A stretch of DNA of 45,657 bases, from assembly GCA_021783215.1 (NCBI GenBank), contig JAJXUB010000007.1, positions 1-45,657 of the forward strand, written 5' to 3'. Origin of the DNA: Actinomycetes bacterium. Its GTDB lineage: Bacteria; Actinomycetota; Actinomycetes; Actinomycetales; Dermatophilaceae. Both the position numbers and the translations under genes were made by a program. Under the pieces are notes generated by a model. It did no database searches, was not told the DNA's origin, and saw only the letters and a program-made list of their open reading frames with translations. Shown piece by piece: positions 35,473-44,318 of the stretch (the stretch's first letter is position 1; each line of letters starts with the position of its first letter).

Positions 35473-36227
35473 GCGGCCACTCGAAATGGGCCACGACGAA
35501 GCACCAGAAGGCGGCCAAGGACGCCAAGCGGAGCAAGCTGTTCGCCAAGCTCATCAAGAACATCGAGGTCGCCGCCCGGATGGGCGGCGGTGACCCCGGG
35601 GGCAACCCGACCCTCTACGACGCCATCCAGAAGGCGAAGAAGTCCTCGGTCCCCAACGACAACATCGACCGCGCCGTCAAGCGCGGCTCCGGCGCCGAGG
35701 GGGGCGCCGCGGCCTACGAGACGATCATGTACGAGGGCTACGCGCCCGGCGGCGTCGCCATCCTCATCGAGTGTCTGACGGACAACCGCAACCGTGCGGC
35801 CGCCGAGGTCCGGACCGCGCTCGCCCGCAACGGAGGGAACCTCGCCGACCCCGGCTCTGTCGCCTACCTCTTCAACCGCAAGGGTGTCGTCATCGTCCCC
35901 AAGGAGGGTGGGGTCACCGAGGACGCCGTCCTCGAGGTCGTCCTCGACGCGGGCGCCGAGGAGGTCAACGACAACGGCGACAGCTTCGAGATCATCAGCG
36001 AGGCGTCCGACTTCGTCGGCGTGCGCACCGCCCTCCAGAGCGCCGGGATCGACTACGACTCGGCGGAGGCGTCCTTCGTCCCGAGCATGCAGGTCCCGCT
36101 CGACCTCGAGGGCGCCCGCCGGATGATCCGCGTCATCGACGCCCTCGAGGACTCCGACGACGTCCAGAACGTCTTCGCCAACGGTGACATCCCCGACGAC
36201 GTCCTCGCCGAGCTCGACGAGGAGTGA
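35469..36227 (+). CDS. yebC: YebC/PmpR family protein
   Basis: 252 aa, usual family length. N-terminal [29 protein letters not shown] is the family signature, followed by [35 protein letters not shown]. YebC proteins have been reported as DNA-binding regulators; more recent work on members ties them to ribosomes stalled at proline stretches. In actinobacteria the gene regularly lies between pdxT and ruvC, as here. The assignment is sure, the role less so. Confidence 0.95.
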   Translation: MSGHSKWATTKHQKAAKDAKRSKLFAKLIKNIEVAARMGGGDPGGNPTLYDAIQKAKKSSVPNDNIDRAVKRGSGAEGGAAAYETIMYEGYAPGGVAILIECLTDNRNRAAAEVRTALARNGGNLADPGSVAYLFNRKGVVIVPKEGGVTEDAVLEVVLDAGAEEVNDNGDSFEIISEASDFVGVRTALQSAGIDYDSAEASFVPSMQVPLDLEGARRMIRVIDALEDSDDVQNVFANGDIPDDVLAELDEE

Positions 36228-36276
36228 GCCCGCCGGTGCGGGCGTGTTGCTGCGGTATGCCGGTCCCTCGCGCCGG

Positions 36277-36302
36277 TAGGTTTGCTCCCGAACACCTGTT
36301 CG
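36277..36302 (+). promoter_or_regulatory. ruvCAB promoter with LexA/SOS box
   Basis: CGAACACCTGTTCG (36289-36302) has perfect GAAC-N4-GTTC symmetry, the LexA box of Gram-positive bacteria, extended by one pair on each side. A -10-like TAGGTT (36277-36282) lies just ahead, so LexA would sit on the transcription start and block it. The ruvC GTG begins 13 bp later. Confidence 0.75.
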
Positions 36303-36315
36303 GACGGAGGCGGGA

Positions 36316-36861
36316 GTGTCGGGCGTGCGCGTACTCGGGGTCGACCCTGGCCTGACCCGATGCGGTCTCGGCGTCGTCGAGGGCACCCCCGGCCGGGTCT
36401 TGATGGTCGCCGTCGGCGTCGTGCGGACCCCGTCGGGCGCGGCGACGGGGGACCGGCTCGCCTTCCTCCAGGACCGCCTCGACGAGTGGCTCGACCGCTA
36501 CGAGCCCGATGTCATCGCCGTCGAGCGCGTCTTCGCCGACGTCAACGTCGCCACCGTCATGACGACGGCTCAGGCGACGGCGATCCCGCTCCTCGCCGGT
36601 GCCCGCCGTGGACTGCCGGTCGCCCTGCACACGCCGACCGAGGTGAAGGCGAGCGTGACCGGGACGGGGCGCGCCGACAAGGCCCAGGTGACGGCGATGG
36701 TGACCCGGATCCTTCGTCTGACCGAGCCACCGCGACCGGCGGACGCGGCCGACGCCCTCGCGCTGGCCATCTGCCACCTGTGGCGCGGGCCGACGATGGA
36801 TCGCCTCGCCTCCGGGGCCGCGTCCGAGCGGGCCCGGCTCGCCGCCCGGAGGCTCGCATGA
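36316..36861 (+). CDS. ruvC: Holliday junction resolvase RuvC
   Basis: 181 aa, GTG start behind GGAGGCGGGA. RNase H-fold nuclease with catalytic D10 in [16 protein letters not shown] in [19 protein letters not shown], and the C-terminal Asp pair in [17 protein letters not shown]. It cuts four-way junctions as a dimer. It is first of ruvC-ruvA-ruvB and the stop overlaps ruvA by four bases. Confidence 0.95.
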   Translation: MSGVRVLGVDPGLTRCGLGVVEGTPGRVLMVAVGVVRTPSGAATGDRLAFLQDRLDEWLDRYEPDVIAVERVFADVNVATVMTTAQATAIPLLAGARRGLPVALHTPTEVKASVTGTGRADKAQVTAMVTRILRLTEPPRPADAADALALAICHLWRGPTMDRLASGAASERARLAARRLA

Positions 36862-37460
36862 TCGCCTCCGTCAACGGGACGACCCGATCCGTCGGGCTCG
36901 ACCGAGTCGTCGTCGAGGTCGGTGGCGTCGGCCTCCTGCTCCACGCGACGCCTGCGACCGCCTCCGGATGCCGGGTCGGGAGGCCGGCCGAGCTCGCCAC
37001 AAGCCTCGTCGTCCGCGAGGACTCGCTGACGCTCTTCGGGTTCGCCACCGACGACGAACGCGACCTCTTCGAGACGGTCCAGACGGTCAGCGGCATCGGA
37101 CCGCGCCTGGCCCTGGCGATGCTCGCCGTCCTCAGCCCCGACCAGATCCGCGCTGCGGTCACCTCGGCCGACCACGCGACCCTGACCAAGATCCCTGGGG
37201 TCGGCAGGAAGTCCGCCGAACGGATCGTCCTCGAGCTCAGGGACAAGCTCGGCTTGCCGAGCGCCACGACCGGGCGGCCGGCGCCCGGCCCGTCTACCGC
37301 GGCGCCGCCCTGGCGCGAGCAGGTCATCGAGGCGCTCGTCGGGCTCGGCTGGAGCGCCAAGCAGGCCGGCGACGCCGTCGACCGGGTTGCGCCCGCCCCC
37401 GGCGAGGCCGTCGACATCGCGACCGTCCTGCGCAACGCGCTGCGGACCTTGGGCCGGTGA
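36858..37460 (+). CDS. ruvA: Holliday junction branch-migration protein RuvA
   Basis: 200 aa from ATG 36858 overlapping the ruvC stop. OB-fold N-terminal domain (MIASVNGTT...VVVEVGGVG), two helix-hairpin-helix motifs ([15 protein letters not shown] and [17 protein letters not shown]), a Pro/Thr linker and a C-terminal RuvB-contact domain ([18 protein letters not shown]). Tetramers hold the junction open for the RuvB motor. Confidence 0.95.
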   Translation: MIASVNGTTRSVGLDRVVVEVGGVGLLLHATPATASGCRVGRPAELATSLVVREDSLTLFGFATDDERDLFETVQTVSGIGPRLALAMLAVLSPDQIRAAVTSADHATLTKIPGVGRKSAERIVLELRDKLGLPSATTGRPAPGPSTAAPPWREQVIEALVGLGWSAKQAGDAVDRVAPAPGEAVDIATVLRNALRTLGR

Positions 37461-37464
37461 GATA

Positions 37465-38574
37465 GTGCCCCCGGGGGACTGGAGCTGCGACCTTCGGGAG
37501 TCCGACGACTCCTACGACGCGACGGCGCGCGTGGTCGACCCGTCCGGTTCGGAGGACGAGCGCGCGGTCGAGGCGGCGCTGCGACCGAAGCGGCTCGCCG
37601 ACTACGTCGGTCAGCGGAAGGTCCGCGACCAGCTCGGCCTCGTCCTCGAGGCTGCCCGCCGCCGTGGGGCGCCTCCTGACCACATCCTCCTGTCCGGGCC
37701 ACCCGGGCTCGGCAAGACGACGTTGGCCATGATCGTCGCCGCCGAGGTCGAGAAGCCGATCCGGGTGACCTCGGGCCCCGCCATCCAGCACGCCGGCGAC
37801 CTTGCGGCCATCCTGTCCTCGCTCATGGAGGGCGAGGTCCTCTTCCTCGACGAGATCCACCGGATGGCCCGCGGAGCCGAGGAGATGCTCTACCTCGCCA
37901 TGGAGGACTTCCGAGTCGACGTCGTCGTCGGCAAGGGCCCCGGCGCCACGGCGATCCCCCTGGAGCTGCCGCCGTTCACCGTGGTCGGCGCGACGACGCG
38001 CTCCGGCCTCCTACCGGCCCCCCTGCGGGACCGCTTCGGCTTCACCGGCCACCTCGACTTCTACTCCGCAGAAGACCTGGCGCGCATCGTCCGCCGGTCG
38101 TCGGGCCTGCTCGGGATCGAGGCGGCCGACGAGGGGATCCGCGAGATCGCCTCGAGGTCACGGGGGACACCCCGGATCGCCAACCGGCTTCTCCGGCGCG
38201 TTCGGGACTGGGCGCAGGTCCACGGTGACGACATCGTCGACCTCCGGGCCGCCCAGGCGGCGTTGACCCTGTTCGACGTCGACGAGGCCGGCCTCGACCG
38301 GCTCGACCGGGCGGTCATCGAGGCGCTCTGCCGCCGGTTCGGGGGCGGGCCGGTCGGGCTCTCCACCCTCGCCGTCGCCGTCGGGGAGGAGGCGGACACC
38401 CTCGAGGCGGTCGCGGAGCCCTACCTCGTCCGTGAAGGCTTCATCGTCCGCACGCCGAGGGGTCGCGCCGCGAGCGCACGCGCGTGGTCGCATCTGGGGC
38501 TCACCCCGCCGACGTCGACCGGGCAACCGGTGCTCCCGCTGGAGGACTCGGGGCCCACGCGCTTCGGGGACTGA
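37465..38574 (+). CDS. ruvB: Holliday junction branch-migration motor RuvB
   Basis: 369 aa from GTG 37465, chosen because GGTGAG at the ruvA stop is close; the longer frame lies inside ruvA. AAA+ ATPase: [11 protein letters not shown], Walker [14 protein letters not shown], Walker [10 protein letters not shown], sensor 1 VGATTRSG and arginine-finger region PLRDRFGF, then a C-terminal winged helix. The acidic head before RPKRL is common in actinobacteria. It pumps DNA through RuvA. Confidence 0.95.
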   Translation: MPPGDWSCDLRESDDSYDATARVVDPSGSEDERAVEAALRPKRLADYVGQRKVRDQLGLVLEAARRRGAPPDHILLSGPPGLGKTTLAMIVAAEVEKPIRVTSGPAIQHAGDLAAILSSLMEGEVLFLDEIHRMARGAEEMLYLAMEDFRVDVVVGKGPGATAIPLELPPFTVVGATTRSGLLPAPLRDRFGFTGHLDFYSAEDLARIVRRSSGLLGIEAADEGIREIASRSRGTPRIANRLLRRVRDWAQVHGDDIVDLRAAQAALTLFDVDEAGLDRLDRAVIEALCRRFGGGPVGLSTLAVAVGEEADTLEAVAEPYLVREGFIVRTPRGRAASARAWSHLGLTPPTSTGQPVLPLEDSGPTRFGD

Positions 38575-38636
38575 CGGCATACGAGACCGGGAGGCGCCGC
38601 CCGCCAGGCGCGTTCGGTAGTTCGGTCCACCGTCGG

Positions 38637-38667
38637 TAGACTGGCTCGGTGGCCCGGCGTGCCGGGC
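38637..38667 (+). promoter_or_regulatory. yajC-secDF promoter and 5' leader hairpin
   Basis: TTCGGT (38613-38618) and TAGACT (38637-38642) are spaced 18 bp and may be the promoter. The leader then holds GCCCGG-CGTG-CCGGGC (38652-38667), a 6-bp GC hairpin with a 4-nt loop, 33 bases before the yajC ATG. The hairpin could also end ruvB transcripts. Confidence 0.4.
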
Positions 38668-38700
38668 TGCTTCCACGTTCGACCACCACAGGACCGCCCG

Positions 38701-38961
38701 ATGACCACTGGATCCACCTACGGCTTGCTGCTGTTGGCCCTCCCCGTCGTGCTCCTCGTCATCCTCATGGTCGCCCAGCGACGGAACCAGCGAGCTGCTC
38801 GCGACGTGCAGGCGTCCGTCGTCGTCGGCGACCGCATCATGACGACCTCCGGCCTCCAGGGGACGGTGGCGTCGCTCGACGACACGACGATGGGCCTCGA
38901 GGTGGCGCCCGGGGTCATCCTCACGTTCGACCGACGTGCCATCGGAATGAAGGTGTCCTGA
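38701..38961 (+). CDS. yajC: Preprotein translocase subunit YajC
   Basis: 86 aa from ATG 38701. One N-terminal helix (YGLLLLALPVVLLVILMVAQ) is followed by RRNQRAARDVQASVVVGDRIMTTSGLQGTVASLDD, the YajC signature. It joins the SecD-SecF complex that assists export. The secD gene follows after two bases. Confidence 0.93.
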   Translation: MTTGSTYGLLLLALPVVLLVILMVAQRRNQRAARDVQASVVVGDRIMTTSGLQGTVASLDDTTMGLEVAPGVILTFDRRAIGMKVS

Positions 38962-38963
38962 TC

Positions 38964-40739
38964 ATGGCCAGTGGGACCGTCCGGACGGAGCGTCGCACCC
39001 TCGCAACGCTGCTCGTCATCGTCCTGGGACTTGTCGGATGGCTCCTGGCGGGCCACCAGTGGGGCAGCGCGCAGCTTTCGCCGCGTCTCGGCCTTGACCT
39101 CAAGGGCGGCACGCAGATGATCCTCACCCCCAAGCTCGTCGGCGGACAGACGGTCAACAGCAACCAGGTCAGCCAGGCCCGCGACATCATCGTCGAGCGC
39201 GTCAACGCCAACGGCGTCAGCGGCGCCCAGGTGACGACCGAGGGCACCGACAACATCGTCGTCTCGATCCCCGGCACGCCGACGCAGGAGACCCTCGACG
39301 CCATCCAGAAGTCGTCGCAGATGCAGTTCCGGGGAGTCCTGAAAGCCGCATCGGGAACCCCCCTCGTCCTTCCCACGCCGACCGGCACCGCGACGAGCGG
39401 CTCGACGGGCACAGCCTCCGGCACGGCGACCTCCGCTCCGGGGGCCACCTCCTCGCCGTCGTCCGGCGCGAAGTCGGTCGTTCCCGGCTCGCTCCGGGCC
39501 GCGACGACCCCGGTCGCCACGACGAGCACGACGACCGCCAACGGGACCGCGACGACGCCGACCTCGGGGGCGACGCCAACCGACCCCAACAGCGCGGCGT
39601 GGATCACGCCAGCGCTGACCACGCAGTTCACCGACCTCAACTGCGGCGCGCGCGGCGCCCTGGCCAACCTGGTCGACGACCCGAAGAAGCCGCTCGTCAC
39701 ATGCTCGACGGACGGCGCGGAGAAGTACATCCTCGGTCCCGTCATCGTCGGCGGCGCCAGCATCACGGACGCGTCGGCCGGCTACGTGACGAACCAGAGC
39801 GGCACGCAGACGACCCAGGTCGCCATCAACCTGACGTTCGGGGGAGCGGGCGCCAAGGCATACGGCGCAGCCAGTGAACGCATGGTCCTGCTCCCCGACC
39901 CGTTCAACCGGATGGCGGCGACGCTCGATGGCAAGGTCATCGTCGCGCCCCGGTTCGACTCGGCGATCCCCGACGGCCGCGCCCAGATCACCGGCTCGTT
40001 CACCATCGAGCAGGCCCGCCTCCTCGCGCAGGAGCTGAAGTTCGGCGCCCTCCCGATCTCCTTCACCCTCCAGACGCAGAACACGATCGCCCCGACCCTC
40101 GGCTCCGACCAGCTACGCCTCGGCCTCCTCGCCGGCCTCATCGGCCTCCTGCTCGTCGTCGTCTACTCCCTCTTCCAGTACCGCGCCCTCGGCCTCGTCA
40201 CCGTCACCTCGCTGATCCTCGCCGGGTTGCTCACGTACCTGTCGGTGACCCTCCTGGGATGGGGCTACAACTATCGGCTCGACATGGCCGGCGTCACCGG
40301 GATCATCGTCGCCATCGGCGTCACCGCGGACTCCTTCATCGTCTACTTCGAGCGCGTCCGTGACGAGGTCCGGGAGGGACGTGCCCTTCGCAGCGCGGTC
40401 GAGAGCGGCTGGGCGCGCGCCCGCCGGACCATCCTCGCGGCCGATACCGTCAACTTCCTCGCCGCTGCCGTCCTCTACACCCTTGCCTCGGCCGACGTCC
40501 GCGGCTTCGCCTTCACCCTCGGCCTGACGACGATCCTCGACCTCGTCATCGTCTTCCTCTTCACCCACCCGACGGTCGCGCTCCTGTCCGGCACGAGGTT
40601 CTTCGGCGGAGGGCACCGCTGGTCCGGGCTGGACCCCGAACGGCTCGGCGCGAAGGCGTTCCGCTACGTCGGCCGCGGCCGAGTGGACATGGCCCCGGCA
40701 CGACGACCGGTCGCCGACAACGAGGGGGCGGTCCTGTGA
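38964..40739 (+). CDS. secD: Protein translocase subunit SecD
   Basis: 591 aa. Helix 1 at about 13-30, the P1 head with GLDLKGGTQMIL, a second external part with FNRMAATLDGKVIVAPRFDSAIPDGRAQITGSF, then five helices with the RND-type GVTADSFIVYFERVRDE. A Ser/Thr/Ala/Pro-rich low-complexity insert (about 130-215) splits the P1 domain, as in many actinobacteria, but is long here. SecD uses the proton gradient with SecF to pull exported proteins across. The stop overlaps the secF GTG. Confidence 0.95.
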   Translation: MASGTVRTERRTLATLLVIVLGLVGWLLAGHQWGSAQLSPRLGLDLKGGTQMILTPKLVGGQTVNSNQVSQARDIIVERVNANGVSGAQVTTEGTDNIVVSIPGTPTQETLDAIQKSSQMQFRGVLKAASGTPLVLPTPTGTATSGSTGTASGTATSAPGATSSPSSGAKSVVPGSLRAATTPVATTSTTTANGTATTPTSGATPTDPNSAAWITPALTTQFTDLNCGARGALANLVDDPKKPLVTCSTDGAEKYILGPVIVGGASITDASAGYVTNQSGTQTTQVAINLTFGGAGAKAYGAASERMVLLPDPFNRMAATLDGKVIVAPRFDSAIPDGRAQITGSFTIEQARLLAQELKFGALPISFTLQTQNTIAPTLGSDQLRLGLLAGLIGLLLVVVYSLFQYRALGLVTVTSLILAGLLTYLSVTLLGWGYNYRLDMAGVTGIIVAIGVTADSFIVYFERVRDEVREGRALRSAVESGWARARRTILAADTVNFLAAAVLYTLASADVRGFAFTLGLTTILDLVIVFLFTHPTVALLSGTRFFGGGHRWSGLDPERLGAKAFRYVGRGRVDMAPARRPVADNEGAVL

Positions 40740-41935
40740 CGAGCTTCGCGCAGTTCGGCAACGACCTCTACACGGGCAAGCGGTCGATCGACTTCGTCGG
40801 CCGCCGCCGCACCTGGTACGCCATCTCGGGGGTCCTCATCCTCCTCGCCCTCCTCGGCCTCGGGGTGCGACACCTCAACCTCGGACTCGAGTTCCGCGGC
40901 GGGTCCGAGTTCCGCGTCTCCAACATCGTCGTCCCGAGCGGCTACGAGGCGACGGCCCGGACGGCGGTCGCCTCCGCCTCGCCCGGTCACCCGGCCGAGG
41001 TCACCAGGCTCGGCAGCGGAACGACGGGCACGGTCAGGGTCCAGACCGCCAAGCTCGAGCCGACCCAGATCAGCGCCGTGCGCCAGTCCCTCGCCAAGGC
41101 CTTCTCGACGACAGAGAATGACGTCTCGGCGACCTTCGTCGGCCCCTCGTGGGGTGCGTCCGTCAGCAAGAAGGCCCTCAAGGCCCTCATCATCTTCCTC
41201 GTCCTCGTCTCCGCGACGATGGCGCTGTACTTCCGGACGTGGAAGATGGCCGTCGCCGGGGTCGTGGCCCTCCTCCATGACCTCCTCATCACGGTCGGGG
41301 TCTACGCCCTGACCGGCTTCCAGGTCACTCCGGCGTCGATGATCGGCTTTCTGACGATCCTCGGGTACTCGCTCTACGACACCGTCGTCGTGTTCGACAA
41401 GGTCCGCGAGAACACGACGGACGCGTTCGCCAACGGGCGGCTGTCCTACCCGCAGGCGACGAACCTCGCCGTCAACCAGACCCTCGTCCGGTCGATCAAC
41501 ACCACTGTCGTCGCGCTGCTTCCGATCGCGGCGATCCTCGTCGTCGGATTCACCATCCTCGGCCCGGGGACGCTGCTCGACCTCGCGCTCGCCCTGTTCG
41601 TCGGCATCGCCGTCGGCGCCTACTCCTCGATCTTCATCGCGACGCCGCTGCTCGTGACGATGCGGATGCGAGAACCCGCGGTGAAGGAGCTCGGCCTGAG
41701 GGCCCAGCGGTCCCAGGCGCGGGAGTCGCGGCTCGTCCCCGCCGACGCCGTCGCGGGCGCGACGAACGCCGGACGTGCCGGTCCGGTGCCCACCACGCCT
41801 GTCGCGACGGCCGAGGACACCGACGCTGCGGCCGAGCCCGCCGAGGCGACGCTCACCGGCCGCGCGGTCCACCGGTACGCCCAGACGGCCGGGCCACGCA
41901 ACCAGCCGCGGCGGACCCCCAAGTCGCGTCGCTGA
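40736..41935 (+). CDS. secF: Protein translocase subunit SecF
   Basis: 399 aa, GTG start. Helix 1 (TWYAISGVLILLALLGLGV), external domain with GLEFRGGSEFRV, and five further helices with TILGYSLYDTVVVFDKVREN, which carries the proton-relay Asp of the SecDF pair. A cytoplasmic Ala/Thr/Pro-rich tail (about 325-399) ends basic. It works with SecD and YajC. No apt gene follows, although this is its common location. Confidence 0.95.
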   Translation: MTSFAQFGNDLYTGKRSIDFVGRRRTWYAISGVLILLALLGLGVRHLNLGLEFRGGSEFRVSNIVVPSGYEATARTAVASASPGHPAEVTRLGSGTTGTVRVQTAKLEPTQISAVRQSLAKAFSTTENDVSATFVGPSWGASVSKKALKALIIFLVLVSATMALYFRTWKMAVAGVVALLHDLLITVGVYALTGFQVTPASMIGFLTILGYSLYDTVVVFDKVRENTTDAFANGRLSYPQATNLAVNQTLVRSINTTVVALLPIAAILVVGFTILGPGTLLDLALALFVGIAVGAYSSIFIATPLLVTMRMREPAVKELGLRAQRSQARESRLVPADAVAGATNAGRAGPVPTTPVATAEDTDAAAEPAEATLTGRAVHRYAQTAGPRNQPRRTPKSRR

Positions 41936-41964
41936 CGCCGCAGGAAGCACCGAGCACGCGGAAC

Positions 41965-41970
41965 TAGACT
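41965..41970 (+). promoter_or_regulatory. -10 box for leaderless rel
   Basis: TAGACT ends six bases before the rel ATG at 41977. No ribosome site is present in the six-base gap, so transcription probably begins at the start codon itself. Confidence 0.5.
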
Positions 41971-41976
41971 CCGTTC

Positions 41977-44295
41977 ATGGCGGAGTCGACGAGGGCAGGC
42001 GGCGGGTCGAGCCGCGCCCGTGCCCGCGCGCGACTGGCGTGGATCGGCGGCGGTCCACGGCCGACGGCGACGAACCCGGCCCTCGAGCCGATGCTCGCCA
42101 TCGTCCACGCGACGCACCCCAAGGCCGACCTCTCCGTGCTCACGCGCGCGTATGCGACGGCCGCGGCGGCCCACGAGGGGCAGCTGCGCAAGAGCGGGGA
42201 TCCCTACATCACCCACCCCCTCGCCGTCGCGACCATCCTCGCCGAGCTCGGGATGCCCCCGACGACGCTCGCCGCTGCCCTTCTTCATGACACGGTGGAG
42301 GACACGGCATACGGGATGGACCGGCTGGAGAGGGAGTTCGGGCCGGAGATCGCCAAGCTCGTCGACGGCGTCACGAAGCTGGACCGGCTGACCTACGGGG
42401 ACGCCGCAGCGGCGGAGACGGTTCGCAAGATGATCGTCGCGATGGCCAAGGACATCCGCGTCCTGCTCATCAAGCTCGCCGACCGGCTCCACAACGCGCG
42501 GACGTGGCGCTATGTGTCGAAGGAGTCGGCGCAGCGCAAGGCGACCGAGACCCTCGAGATCTACGCGCCGCTCGCGCATCGGCTGGGGATGAACACGATC
42601 AAGTGGGAGCTGGAGGACCTGGCCTTCCAGACGCTCTACCCCAAGGTCTACGACGAGATCGTGCGCCTCGTCGCCGAGCGCACCCCGGCCCGGGAGGAGG
42701 CGCTCGCGAAGATCAGCGAGCAGGTCCTCGCGGACCTCACGGCGGCCCGGATCAAGGCCGTCGTCACGGGCCGGCCGAAGCACTACTACTCCGTCTACCA
42801 GAAGATGATCGTCGGCAAGCGGGACTTCGACGACATCCACGACCTCATCGCCGTCCGAGTCCTCGTCGACACCGTCCGTGACTGCTACGCCGCGCTCGGT
42901 GCGCTCCACGCTCGGTGGCTGCCGGTGCCGGGCCGGTTCAAGGACTACATCGCCAAGCCGAAGTTCAACACGTACCAGAGCCTCCACACAACCGTCGTTG
43001 GCCCGGAAGGCCGCGTCGTCGAGATCCAGATCCGCACGCATGCCATGCACCGCAAGGCGGAGTACGGCGTCGCCGCGCACTGGAAGTACAAGGAGGACAC
43101 CCGCGCCGGCCACAAGGAGGCCCGTCCCCTCGCCGTCACCGAGACCGAGAGCACGGAGATGACCTGGCTGCGCCAGCTCATGGACCTCCAGCGGGAGGCC
43201 TCGGACCCGGAGGAGTTCCTCGAGTCACTCCGGTTCGAGATCATCGAGGACGCCGTTTACGTCAACACCCCACGCGGCAAGGTCATCGACCTGCCCTCCG
43301 GGTCGACGCCCGTGGACTTCGCGTATGCCGTCCATACCGAGGTCGGCCACCGCACCGTCGGGGCAAAGGTCAACGGCCGGCTCGTCCCCCTCGACAGCCG
43401 GCTCGAGAACGGAGACATCTGCGAGATCCTCACGAGCAAGGCGGACGGTGCCGGCCCGTCGCGCGACTGGCTCGCCTTCGTCGCGTCGGCGCGCGCGCGG
43501 AACAAGATCCGCCAGTGGTTCTCCAAGGAGAGGCGCGAGGAGGCCATCGAGACCGGAAAGACGGAGATCGCCCGCGCCATGCGTAAGCAGCGCCTGCCGC
43601 TCCAGCGCCTCATGTCCGTCGAGGTTCTCACCGGGGTCGCGACGGACCTCCGCTATGCCGACATCGACGGTCTCTACGCGGCCGTCGGCGAGGGCCACGT
43701 CTCTGCCCAGCATGTCGTCGCCCTCGTCCTCGCCTCCATGGGTGGTGAGGACGGCGCCAACGAGGACATCGCCGAGGCGGCGACGCCGAACCTCGGGCGT
43801 CCGCGGCGCTCCGGAACCGACCCGGGCGTCGTCGTCAAAGGCATGTCGGACGTCTGGGTCAAGCTCGCCCAGTGCTGCACGCCCGTTCCCGGGGACGAGA
43901 TCCTCGGGTTCGTCACCCGAGGGAACGGGGTCTCGGTCCATCGGCGTGACTGTACGAACGCCGAGAACCTCCTCGCCCAGAAGGAACGTCTCGTCGAGGT
44001 CGAGTGGGCGCCGACGACGTCGAGCCTCTTCCTCGTCCAGCTGCAGGTCGAGGCGCTCGACCGGAGCCGGCTCCTCTCTGACGTCACGCGGGTGCTGTCG
44101 GACAACGGGGTCAATATCCTCTCGGCGAGCGTGCAGACCTCGAGCGACCGCACGGCCTACCTGCGGTTCACCTTCGAGATGGCCGACCCGACCCACCTCG
44201 ACCACGTCATGCGGGCCGTGCGAAAGGTCGACGCCGTGTTCGACGTCTACCGCTCGACGGGTCGCCGCGGCGAGGAGGAGCCGACCATCGCGTGA
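41977..44295 (+). CDS. relA: Bifunctional (p)ppGpp synthetase/hydrolase (RelA/SpoT homologue)
   Basis: 772 aa, full Rsh layout. The hydrolase HD domain is intact (H66, H104-D105 in LLHDTVED, and later [12 protein letters not shown]); the synthetase domain holds [13 protein letters not shown] and [21 protein letters not shown]; then TGS ([32 protein letters not shown]), a zinc-finger/helical part with [15 protein letters not shown], and a C-terminal ACT domain. It makes and breaks the stringent-response alarmone according to ribosome state. Both active sites look functional, as expected for the sole Rsh of an actinomycete. The next gene is convergent. Confidence 0.96.
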   Translation: MAESTRAGGGSSRARARARLAWIGGGPRPTATNPALEPMLAIVHATHPKADLSVLTRAYATAAAAHEGQLRKSGDPYITHPLAVATILAELGMPPTTLAAALLHDTVEDTAYGMDRLEREFGPEIAKLVDGVTKLDRLTYGDAAAAETVRKMIVAMAKDIRVLLIKLADRLHNARTWRYVSKESAQRKATETLEIYAPLAHRLGMNTIKWELEDLAFQTLYPKVYDEIVRLVAERTPAREEALAKISEQVLADLTAARIKAVVTGRPKHYYSVYQKMIVGKRDFDDIHDLIAVRVLVDTVRDCYAALGALHARWLPVPGRFKDYIAKPKFNTYQSLHTTVVGPEGRVVEIQIRTHAMHRKAEYGVAAHWKYKEDTRAGHKEARPLAVTETESTEMTWLRQLMDLQREASDPEEFLESLRFEIIEDAVYVNTPRGKVIDLPSGSTPVDFAYAVHTEVGHRTVGAKVNGRLVPLDSRLENGDICEILTSKADGAGPSRDWLAFVASARARNKIRQWFSKERREEAIETGKTEIARAMRKQRLPLQRLMSVEVLTGVATDLRYADIDGLYAAVGEGHVSAQHVVALVLASMGGEDGANEDIAEAATPNLGRPRRSGTDPGVVVKGMSDVWVKLAQCCTPVPGDEILGFVTRGNGVSVHRRDCTNAENLLAQKERLVEVEWAPTTSSLFLVQLQVEALDRSRLLSDVTRVLSDNGVNILSASVQTSSDRTAYLRFTFEMADPTHLDHVMRAVRKVDAVFDVYRSTGRRGEEEPTIA

Positions 44296-44318
44296 GAGGA
44301 CGCGCCGCGTGGGGTCGC

